Notes under the pieces: generated by a model
The model's database searches: none
Told to the model about the DNA's origin: nothing
What the model saw: the letters and a program-made list of their open reading frames with translations, nothing else
Shown here: piece after piece, positions 16,181-25,177 of the stretch
Position numbering within the stretch: position 1 is the first letter of the stretch
How the letters are laid out: each line of letters begins with the position of its first letter
Origin: Patescibacteria group bacterium
GTDB taxonomy: Bacteria; Patescibacteriota; Minisyncoccia; GCA-002772825
Length of the DNA stretch: 34,730 nt
NCBI GenBank assembly: GCA_024654625.1
Contig: JANLHB010000005.1
Coordinates: 71,191-105,920, forward strand
Direction of reading: 5' to 3'
Position numbers and translations under genes: made by a program

Positions 16181-16741
16181 CTAAAAAAGATTGAATTCTT
16201 TCTTAAGCCATTTATCATTTTCTATTTTCTCTGCAGTGATATACAAAATATCCTTTCCTGTTTTTAGATATGATTTAAGCATAATTACCACACTTTCACA
16301 TTCATAAGGAAAAACCCAAACACTATTCTGAAGCTTAATAAAGCCTAAGTTTATCAATTCTTTTCTTAAAATATTTCTTGAATTCTTTCTTTCTTCTTTG
16401 ATATCAAAAGTAATGATTCTCCATTTCTGATCCCATTTCTTAGGTTTTTTTATAACAATATCACCGAGCTGATATTTAAGCCACCTTTCTTTTCCTTTTT
16501 CAGTTAAATTAACAAAAGTTTTACCATTCTGTTTTTTAAATTCAATATAGCCACCGGATCTTAATCTTTCAATGCTTTGGTTCAAATATTGATTCTTATT
16601 ATATTTTCTTTTATTTTTATTGTAAAAAATATCTAGGGCTTGTAGTGCATTGGGCGCCAAAACGGCTATACTTATAACACCAGCCAAGGCGACGGTTTTT
16701 AGAATTATTTTTGCAACTTTGATTTGCTTTTTTCTATCCAT
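16181..16741 (-). CDS. PaaX-like protein with Cas2-type ferredoxin fold and N-terminal hydrophobic helix
   Basis: From the ATG at 16741 the product is 186 residues. A basic start (MDRKKQIKVAKIILK) leads into a hydrophobic helix (TVALAGVISIAVLAP). A winged-helix-like part follows (LNQSIERLRSGGYIEFKKQNG...VNLTEKGKERWL), then KWDQKWRIITFDIKEERKNSRNILRKEL and SVWVFPYECESVV, the pattern of the PaaX C-terminal domain that shares the Cas2 fold. No cas1 or CRISPR repeats are present, so a regulator is more likely than an adaptation nuclease. A slightly longer start (ATG 16756) exists, but the -10 lies between the two, which favours 16741. Phased TGTATA repeats overlap the promoter and suggest autoregulation. 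Confidence 0.7.
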   Translation of the reverse strand: MDRKKQIKVAKIILKTVALAGVISIAVLAPNALQALDIFYNKNKRKYNKNQYLNQSIERLRSGGYIEFKKQNGKTFVNLTEKGKERWLKYQLGDIVIKKPKKWDQKWRIITFDIKEERKNSRNILRKELINLGFIKLQNSVWVFPYECESVVIMLKSYLKTGKDILYITAEKIENDKWLKKEFNLF

Positions 16742-16747
16742 GTTTCC

Positions 16748-16776
16748 ATTATACACTCGTTATACACTAATGTATA
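16748..16776 (-). promoter_or_regulatory. Promoter with phased TGTATA repeats for the PaaX-like gene
   Basis: On the minus strand: -35 TATACA (16771-16776), 17-bp spacer, -10 TATAAT (16748-16753), then six bases to the ATG. Three TGTATA units spaced 11-12 bp apart run through the promoter and look like an operator array. Confidence 0.65.
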
Positions 16777-16790
16777 CAAAATGATGCGGT

Positions 16791-16806
16791 CGTTGCTAAA
16801 TATATA
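16791..16806 (+). repeat. 16-bp direct repeat, copy 2
   Basis: Identical to 16162-16177, with similar flanking ctaa/aaaaaga sequence. Confidence 0.8.
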
Positions 16807-16822
16807 CTAATAAAAAAAGAAA

Positions 16823-16841
16823 ACCCGGATATTTTCCGGGT
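16823..16841 (-). terminator. Terminator of the small Cys-rich locus
   Basis: Stem acccgga/tccgggt (16823-16829, 16835-16841), followed on the minus strand by ttttcttttttt. It begins 3 nt after the stop of the broken gene. Confidence 0.85.
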
Positions 16842-16844
16842 CTA

Positions 16845-17072
16845 TTACTTAAATTTCGCTATTTTACTTTTTTGCTTATTTTGTTTATCAAATAGTCTCT
16901 TTATTTCCTCCAGGTCGCAAGTAAAATCATTGTCTCTCGTCTTCTTTATCCCCGCGCAACAATCTGTGAATTTGCAACCTTCCATTATGGGACATACTTC
17001 ATATGGATCAAGATAAATTCTTACTATAACGGGTCCTTACTCTTTTTCACGGCACATCTCTGTTATGTGCAT
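16845..17072 (-). pseudogene. Small Cys-rich gene interrupted by an in-frame TAA
   Basis: On the minus strand an ATG at 17072 follows a strong Shine-Dalgarno (AAGGAGG) by 8 nt and encodes MHITEMCREKE, then TAA (17037-17039). The same frame continues for 62 more codons to a TAA at 16845: GPVIVRIYLDPYEVCPIMEG, then CKFTDCCAGIKKTRDND, FTCDLEEIKRLF and a lysine-rich tail. The cysteine pattern (CPIMEGCKFTDCC...C) suggests a small metal-binding protein, but I recognise no family. It has a full promoter, ribosome site and terminator, so only the stop is wrong. This is either a recent nonsense mutation, a sequence error, or an 11-codon leader peptide followed by a second ORF (nearest ATG is internal, 44 codons, without ribosome site). 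Confidence 0.6.
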
Positions 17073-17112
17073 AACTTATGCCTCCTTTTTAGATAGACAA
17101 ATTTCCTTCCTA

Positions 17113-17141
17113 TTTATAAGGTTATACTAAATAATTGTCAA
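17113..17141 (-). promoter_or_regulatory. Strong sigma70-type promoter of the small Cys-rich locus
   Basis: On the minus strand: TTGACA (17136-17141), 17-bp spacer, TATAAA (17113-17118). This is the best -35/-10 pair in the window. Confidence 0.75.
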
Positions 17142-17163
17142 CATTCTTTGAGATAGTTATTTC

Positions 17164-17172
17164 TGCTATAAT
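17164..17172 (+). promoter_or_regulatory. Extended -10 of dnaE
   Basis: TGCTATAAT (TGn plus TATAAT at 17167-17172), 11 nt before the dnaE ATG, giving a leader of only about 5 nt and no Shine-Dalgarno. Confidence 0.65.
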
Positions 17173-17183
17173 ACGGGAATCTT

Positions 17184-20100
17184 ATGCCAGCTGAATTTGT
17201 ACATCTTCACGTCCATAGTCATTATTCCCTTTTAGACGGATTGGCTAAAATTGACGACCTGATAAAAATAGCCAAAGAATATGAAATGCCGGCTCTTGCC
17301 CTGACTGACCATGGCAATATGTATGGCGCCATTGAATTCTACAAGAAGTGCAAAAAAGCCGGAATAAAACCGATCATAGGATCAGAGGTTTATGTAGCTT
17401 TTGAATCGCTTCATGATAAACGGCCAGGGATAGACAATAAAAGATACCATCTTGTCCTTTTGGCAAAAAATGAAACTGGCTATAAAAATCTTATAAAACT
17501 TGTAACTTTATCTAACCTTGAAGGCTATTACTACAAGCCAAGAATAGATAAAAAAATTTTACGCAAGCACCATGAAGGATTGATAGGACTCTCTGCTTGT
17601 CTTGCCGGCGAAGTTCCAAAAGCGATATTAAATGAATCAGACCTTAATAGGGCTGAAAAAGTCGCGCTTGAATATGAAGAAATATTCGGCAAGGGCAATT
17701 TCTTCTTAGAAACCGGCTATCATCCGACAATAAATGAGTTCAATGCTCTTAATGAAAAAATGCCTCTCCTTTCTAAAAAGACCGGCATTCCTCTTGTAGC
17801 TACTCAAGATGTGCATTATATAAAACCGGAAGACAATATACCGCACGATACACTAGTTGCCATACAGACAAACTCCACGCTAAGCGATACAAACAGACTC
17901 ACAATGAAAGACGAAGATTTTTCTTTCACTTCTCCGAAAGTGATGGCAAAAAACTTCAAAAATATTCCGGAAGCAATTACAAACAGCTTAAAGATAGCCG
18001 ATATGTGCAATATTGAGCTTGAACTTGGCAAATGGGTTTTTCCAAAAGTTGAAACTAAAGATAACATATCGCCGGAAGATGAGTTATGTAGAGTATCCCA
18101 TGAAAAACTTGAGGATTTTATCAATCGCGAAAAATTAAACGATGAAATTAAAAATAAAGCAAAAGAAAGACTGAAATACGAGCTTAATATAATAAACACA
18201 AAAGGTTACGCTCCATATTTCTTAATAGTTGCCGATATTATAAACTACGCTCATAAAAATAATATTTTTACAAACACCAGAGGTTCGGCCGCCGGCTCTT
18301 TTACATCTTATCTTATAGGTATCACTAATATTGACCCGCTTAAATACAAACTTCCTTTTGAACGTTTCTTAAACCCGGACAGGCCATCTCCTCCTGACAT
18401 AGATATGGATTTTGCAGACGATAAAAGAGATATTATTCTTAATTATGTAAAAGAAAAATACGGCACTAACAAAGTCGCTCAAATAGGAACTTTCGGTACT
18501 ATGATGGCGAAAGGAAGCGTGAGAGATGTGACTCGGGCACTTGGATATCCTTACGATCTAGGAGACAGAATAGCAAATCTCGTTCCGCTAGGATCGCAAG
18601 GATTCCCAATGACAATAGATACGGCGCTCAAAATAACACCTGAGCTCTCCAAGCTATACAAAGAAGACGCTAAAGTAAAAGAAATTCTAAACCTGGCAAA
18701 GAAGATTGAGGGTTGCGCCAGACATATCTCCGTACATGCCGCCGGTGTGGTTATATCACCAACTGAACTTACCGATTTTGTTCCTCTTCAGCTTGAGCCA
18801 AAAGGAGAAAAAATTATAACCCAATACGATATGCATGCTGTTGAAGATGCCGGGCTTCTAAAATTTGACTTCCTGGGGATAAGAAATTTATCAATACTTG
18901 GAAATGCGGTGAGCCTTGTCAAAAAATTTCGCAACATAGATGTAGATATGGAAAATATCCCGCTTGACGACAAAAAAACATTTGAACTTCTTGGAAGAGG
19001 AGAAACAATGGGATTATTCCAATTGGGCGGAGCGGGTATGACAAGGTGGCTTCGTGAGCTAAAGCCGTCAACGATACACGATATTAACGCCATGGTTGCG
19101 CTTTTTAGGCCCGGTCCGATGGAAAACATCCCTGAATACATCAAAAGAAAATATGACCCGGCATTGATACAATACTTAGACCCAAGGCTTGAAGAAATCT
19201 TGTCGGAATCTTACGGAGTGATAACATACCAAGATGATGTTCTGCTTATAGCCATAAACTTAGCCGGATTCACATGGATAGAAGCCGATAAACTCAGGAA
19301 AGCTATGGGTAAAAAAATTCCGGCAGAAATGGCCGCCCAAAAAGAAAAACTATTAACCGGTTTTACAGAAAACGGACTTGATAAAAATAAAGCGGAAGAG
19401 CTATGGAGACTGATAGAGCCATTTGCCGCTTACGGGTTTAATAAAGCGCATGCCGCAAGTTATGGAAGAGTAGCTTATCAGACAGCCTATATGAAGGCAA
19501 ACTTCCCTGCTGAATATATGACAGCCGTACTTACCGCTGAATCAGGAGACACTGAAAAAATCGCTGAAATAATAAATGAATGTAAAAAAATGGACATTCC
19601 GGTATTACCGCCTGATGTTAATGAAAGTTTCGGCAAATTTACCGTTATAAAAGGAAAAGATGCCAATAAGCCTGCTATCGATTATGCTCATAATGAAATC
19701 AATGTTAAACAAGATACATCACTAAGACAAGATCAAATTCGCTTTGGATTATATACAATAAAAAACTTAGGCGCGGAAATAGCTGAAGCGATAATAGAAG
19801 AAAGAAAAAAGAATGGAAAATTTAATTCATTTTCTGATTTCCTTGAAAGAGTCCGTCATAAAAATCTAAACAAAAAATCACTAGAAAGTCTTATAAAAGC
19901 CGGCGCCATGGATTCATTAGGCGAAAGAGGGCAACTTATAAATAATATAGAAGAAGCGCTTCTATACAATAAAGAAATAACAAAATCAGCGGGACAAAAT
20001 CAAAACTCACTTTTCGGCTTGATGGAAGACCAGACAAGCATACCGGCATTTACTCTAAAAGAAAGTCCAAGTATGCCTCCGGAAGAAAAACTTTCTTGGG

Positions 20101-20456
20101 AAAAAGATTTACTCGGACTATATATATCAGGACACCCTCTTGATAAATTCAAAGAGAGATTTAAAGAAAAAAATATCTCAATAAAAAATACAAAAGAACT
20201 GATGAATGGCATTTCAACTGTTGTTGCCGGCATAGCGGAGTCGATAAAATTAATAACAACGAAAAAAGACGAACAAATGTGCTTTATGAAAATAGCTGAT
20301 CTTTCTGATAATATTGAAATTGTGGTATTCCCGAAAAAATTCACTGACCATAAAGATTTGCTAACAATGGATAAAATACTCGCCATAGAAGGGACTATAT
20401 CAAGACGAAACGGAAGCGTCTCAATCTTGGCAGAAAAGATAAAAGAACTTAAATAA
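17184..20456 (+). CDS. dnaE: DNA polymerase III alpha subunit
   Basis: The 1,090-residue replicative polymerase begins with a PHP domain (HLHVHSHYSLLDG at 7-19, LTDHGNMYGA), then the C-family core with catalytic PDIDMDF at about 404-410, a third acidic region, and the conserved GAGMTRWLRELKP and YGFNKAHAASYGRVAYQTAYMK. It ends with a helix-hairpin-helix region (FNSFSDFLERV) and an OB fold (TTVVAGIAESIKLITTKKDEQMCFM). It copies the chromosome as part of the holoenzyme. It is slightly shorter than E. coli DnaE and lacks a DnaQ-like exonuclease insertion, so it is the DnaE rather than the PolC type. The message looks nearly leaderless. thrS follows on the same strand with its own promoter. Confidence 0.97.
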   Translation: MPAEFVHLHVHSHYSLLDGLAKIDDLIKIAKEYEMPALALTDHGNMYGAIEFYKKCKKAGIKPIIGSEVYVAFESLHDKRPGIDNKRYHLVLLAKNETGYKNLIKLVTLSNLEGYYYKPRIDKKILRKHHEGLIGLSACLAGEVPKAILNESDLNRAEKVALEYEEIFGKGNFFLETGYHPTINEFNALNEKMPLLSKKTGIPLVATQDVHYIKPEDNIPHDTLVAIQTNSTLSDTNRLTMKDEDFSFTSPKVMAKNFKNIPEAITNSLKIADMCNIELELGKWVFPKVETKDNISPEDELCRVSHEKLEDFINREKLNDEIKNKAKERLKYELNIINTKGYAPYFLIVADIINYAHKNNIFTNTRGSAAGSFTSYLIGITNIDPLKYKLPFERFLNPDRPSPPDIDMDFADDKRDIILNYVKEKYGTNKVAQIGTFGTMMAKGSVRDVTRALGYPYDLGDRIANLVPLGSQGFPMTIDTALKITPELSKLYKEDAKVKEILNLAKKIEGCARHISVHAAGVVISPTELTDFVPLQLEPKGEKIITQYDMHAVEDAGLLKFDFLGIRNLSILGNAVSLVKKFRNIDVDMENIPLDDKKTFELLGRGETMGLFQLGGAGMTRWLRELKPSTIHDINAMVALFRPGPMENIPEYIKRKYDPALIQYLDPRLEEILSESYGVITYQDDVLLIAINLAGFTWIEADKLRKAMGKKIPAEMAAQKEKLLTGFTENGLDKNKAEELWRLIEPFAAYGFNKAHAASYGRVAYQTAYMKANFPAEYMTAVLTAESGDTEKIAEIINECKKMDIPVLPPDVNESFGKFTVIKGKDANKPAIDYAHNEINVKQDTSLRQDQIRFGLYTIKNLGAEIAEAIIEERKKNGKFNSFSDFLERVRHKNLNKKSLESLIKAGAMDSLGERGQLINNIEEALLYNKEITKSAGQNQNSLFGLMEDQTSIPAFTLKESPSMPPEEKLSWEKDLLGLYISGHPLDKFKERFKEKNISIKNTKELMNGISTVVAGIAESIKLITTKKDEQMCFMKIADLSDNIEIVVFPKKFTDHKDLLTMDKILAIEGTISRRNGSVSILAEKIKELK

Positions 20457-20483
20457 AGAGTCATTTTTAATTTCAGTAAATTA

Positions 20484-20492
20484 TGCTAATAT
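20484..20492 (+). promoter_or_regulatory. Extended -10 of thrS, leaderless type
   Basis: TGCTAATAT (TGn plus TAATAT at 20487-20492), 7 nt before the ATG at 20500. No Shine-Dalgarno. Confidence 0.6.
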
Positions 20493-20499
20493 TCTATTT

Positions 20500-22257
20500 A
20501 TGGAAAAAGATTCTAAAAATATAGAAAAAACAAGGCATTCCCTTGCCCACATTTTAGCCTTAATGGTAAAAGGAAGATGGAGCGACACAAAGCTCGGAAT
20601 GGGACCTGCTATAGAAAATGGATTTTATTATGATTTTGAATTTCAAAATCATACCCCTTCTTCGGAAGACTTATCTAAACTTGAAGACGATATGAAGAGC
20701 CTGATAAAGCAGGACATCCAATTCACACGCGAAGAAATCTCTATAGAAGAAGCCAAAAAAATCTTTAAAAGCGAGCCGTATAAGCTTGAGCTAATAAAAG
20801 AACTGGAGCAAAAAAGCGACACTGTATCCATCTACAGAAGCGGCGATCTCATAGATCTCTGTCAAGGTCCTCATATAGAATCAACAAAAGAAATAAATCC
20901 GGAAGCATTTCGTCTAACAAAAATTGCGGGAGCATATTGGAAAGGAGATGAAAATAATCAAATGCTGACAAGAATCTACGGTGTAGCCTTTGAGACAAAA
21001 AAAGAACTGGATGATTATTTAAAAAATATAGAGGAAGCTGAAAAAAGAGATCATCGCAAATTAGGGAAAGAACTTGATCTGTTTACATTTTCTAATCTTG
21101 TCGGCTCCGGATTGCCTCTCTTTACGCCAAAAGGAACTCTTTTGCGCGATCTGATAGGAAATAAAATATACGAAATACAATCAAAATTTGATTATAAAAA
21201 AGTGTGGATTCCTCATATTGCGAAAAAGGAACTATATGAGATTTCCGGACACTGGGCAAAATACAAAGACAGTCTCTTTCATGTAAAAGGAAAGTCAGAC
21301 ACAGAATTTGTAATGAAGCCGATGAACTGTCCGCACCATACTCAAATCTACGCTTCTACTCCAAAGAGTTACCGCGACTTACCTATACGCTTTGTAGAGA
21401 TCACCACTAATTACCGAGACGAACAGCCCGGGGAGCTCTTAGGACTTTCACGAGTAAGATCACTGACTCAGGACGATGGGCATATTTTCTGCTCCTTAGA
21501 ACAAGTTGAAGAAGAAGTAAAAAATATAATCCACATAATAAGAGAATTCTATACACTGCTTGGAATGTTTGATAAGAAAGATTACTGGGTCTCGCTTTCA
21601 GTAAGAGATTCTAAAACACCGGAAAACTATATTGGAGATGAAAAACATTGGGATGAAGCTGAAAAGATTCTTGAAAAAGTAGCTAAAAGCGAAGACCTAA
21701 ATTACAAAAAAATTGAAGGCGAAGCGGCTTTCTACGGGCCGAAACTTGATTTTATGTTCAAAGATTCTCTTGGACGAGAATGGCAGTTAGCCACTATCCA
21801 AGTGGACTTCTCTATGCCAGAACGCTTTGAGCTAAAATACACAGACAAAGACGGAACGATAAAAACTCCGGTTATGATACACAGAGCCATTGCCGGATCT
21901 TTAGAACGTTTCTTGTCAGTCATAATTGAACACTTTGCCGGAGAATTTCCTCTATGGCTTTCTCCTGTGCAAGCAATGATTATACCGGTATCAGAAAAAT
22001 TCAATGATTACGGCGACACAATTCTAGATAAATTAAAAGAAAACAATATCAGGGTAGAAATTGATACATCAAATGACACTCTTGGAAAAAGAATCAGAAC
22101 GGCTGAAATAAAAAAAATACCTTACATAATCGTTGTTGGCGGAAAAGAAGAAGAGAATAAGACAATATCAGTCCGCTCAAAAGAAAAAGGAGATGAAGGC
22201 GCTATTGAAGTTGATAAATTTATAGATACTATTACAAAAGAAATTACAAAAAAATAG
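20500..22257 (+). CDS. thrS: Threonyl-tRNA synthetase lacking the TGS domain
   Basis: The 585-residue class II synthetase charges tRNA-Thr. The start is immediately followed by the editing domain with HSLAH (residues 13-17) and CQGPH (121-125), so the zinc-like His/Cys editing site is intact. The catalytic core has FVMKPMNCPHH (about 276), RFVEITTNYRDE, RVRSLTQDDGH and the motif 3 region IHRAIAGSLERFL. A C-terminal anticodon-binding domain (VQAMIIPVSEKFNDYG) ends it. Full-length bacterial ThrS carries about 60 more N-terminal residues (TGS domain), which are absent here; the -10 just upstream rules out a missed start. Confidence 0.97.
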   Translation: MEKDSKNIEKTRHSLAHILALMVKGRWSDTKLGMGPAIENGFYYDFEFQNHTPSSEDLSKLEDDMKSLIKQDIQFTREEISIEEAKKIFKSEPYKLELIKELEQKSDTVSIYRSGDLIDLCQGPHIESTKEINPEAFRLTKIAGAYWKGDENNQMLTRIYGVAFETKKELDDYLKNIEEAEKRDHRKLGKELDLFTFSNLVGSGLPLFTPKGTLLRDLIGNKIYEIQSKFDYKKVWIPHIAKKELYEISGHWAKYKDSLFHVKGKSDTEFVMKPMNCPHHTQIYASTPKSYRDLPIRFVEITTNYRDEQPGELLGLSRVRSLTQDDGHIFCSLEQVEEEVKNIIHIIREFYTLLGMFDKKDYWVSLSVRDSKTPENYIGDEKHWDEAEKILEKVAKSEDLNYKKIEGEAAFYGPKLDFMFKDSLGREWQLATIQVDFSMPERFELKYTDKDGTIKTPVMIHRAIAGSLERFLSVIIEHFAGEFPLWLSPVQAMIIPVSEKFNDYGDTILDKLKENNIRVEIDTSNDTLGKRIRTAEIKKIPYIIVVGGKEEENKTISVRSKEKGDEGAIEVDKFIDTITKEITKK

Positions 22258-22329
22258 CCCTAACCAAGAAGAGTGCGGGCCTTTTAGTGGTGAAATATTA
22301 AAAAGGCTGGCGCTCTTCTTTGGTTAGGG
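22258..22329. repeat. Large imperfect hairpin between thrS and gyrB
   Basis: Arms 22258-22276 and 22310-22329 pair over about 19 bp with one bulge and one G-U, with more pairing inside (ggcctttt against aaaaaggct). It starts directly after the thrS stop. No clean U-run follows on either strand, so it may be a processing hairpin or a palindromic element rather than a simple terminator; convergent gyrB ends 60 nt further on. Confidence 0.7.
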
Positions 22330-22389
22330 CGGAGGCAGGTCACTAGATGACCCATTATTATTATAAACTACAGCAGTATCATTGTCAAA

Positions 22390-24372
<1,983 letters not shown>

Positions 24373-24966
24373 TTATATATTAACATAAATAGCCATTTTT
24401 CTCCAGTACTTTTTAAAGGTTTCAGTGGGGACAAATCTATGCTTTCCCTCCTCCTTATCTACCGAATCCGGGTCGTGATAATAGAAGCCTTTTACCTCCC
24501 CTCTGCCACTTTCAAACCCTGTTAAGAGCACCATGTGAAATTTATCGCCAATTTCAAAATTTTTAAAAATAGAGACTATCACCGGATGTCCATTCTCCAA
24601 TGAAGAAATTATTTTTTCTATTCCCTTATCAATAAGAGCCTCTTCATACTCGCTCACCTCCTCTTTCTTATTGGCATAATCTATCTTGTGGCTTCTAAAC
24701 TCTTGGGGATAAGCCATAAAACCATGATTTCTGGCAAGCAAGACCAAATGATTATGAGACCAGCCGTATGCAGGCAAATTCCCTTCTATATATGCGCCCT
24801 CTTTTATCAAATCATCCGCTGATATAATCACCCTGCCGGACTTTAAATTATAAAAATCCATAACCATCTTGAGGCAGATGACACCGCAAGCACGAGACTG
24901 CCAACTTTCATCCAAGACATCAATGTGTTGAGAATAATAAGGAACGTCTAAAATATGTTTTGCCAT
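24373..24966 (-). CDS. C39-like cysteine peptidase domain protein
   Basis: The 197-residue protein begins ILDVPYYSQHIDV and has SRACGVICLKMVMDFY with the likely nucleophile Cys27, FHMVLLTGFE with the likely catalytic His, and GFYYHDPDS with the likely acidic partner. This is the Peptidase_C39_2-like papain fold. No signal peptide or transporter domain is seen, so it is not a classic bacteriocin exporter peptidase. The substrate is unknown. It lies 6 nt upstream of gyrB in the same direction. Upstream is a 162-bp inverted-repeat structure separating it from pheT. Confidence 0.75.
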   Translation of the reverse strand: MAKHILDVPYYSQHIDVLDESWQSRACGVICLKMVMDFYNLKSGRVIISADDLIKEGAYIEGNLPAYGWSHNHLVLLARNHGFMAYPQEFRSHKIDYANKKEEVSEYEEALIDKGIEKIISSLENGHPVIVSIFKNFEIGDKFHMVLLTGFESGRGEVKGFYYHDPDSVDKEEGKHRFVPTETFKKYWRKMAIYVNI

Positions 24967-24990
24967 AAAAAATTAAGATGCTTAATACTT

Positions 24991-25152
24991 ATAACTTTTT
25001 CTGATTTTTTATCCTTTCGAGGATTAATTATAAATAAATGAGCGATTGAGTATAAAATTTCTGGCTTCCTGCTTGCGAGGAGAAATTTTAACGAAATATA
25101 GCGAATATTATTTATTTAAGACGAGAACGGATAAAAAATCAGAAAAAGTTAT
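24991..25152. repeat. 24-bp perfect inverted repeat with structured 114-nt interior
   Basis: Arms 24991-25014 and 25129-25152 are perfectly complementary. The interior also pairs partly (agaaatttta against taaaatttct; ataaataaat against atttattta). It lies between the pheT stop and the C39-like gene start. AT-rich arms, no gene inside. Confidence 0.85.
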
Positions 25153-25177
25153 GACAAAATCTTGTTTTAGTCAGTCG

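Noticed and set aside
16181-16741. Cas2, hinting at a CRISPR locus
   Set aside because: The C-terminal half resembles the Cas2 fold, but there is a winged-helix-like part and a hydrophobic helix before it, no cas1, and no repeat-spacer array anywhere in the window.
16845-17072. Stop-codon recoding as the normal genetic code here
   Set aside because: The internal codon is TAA, which is used as a stop by many genes in the window. Known CPR recoding concerns TGA, which also acts as a stop here.
22258-22329. T-box or riboswitch leader
   Set aside because: The hairpin follows the thrS stop, lies convergent to gyrB and shows no T-box or specifier pattern.
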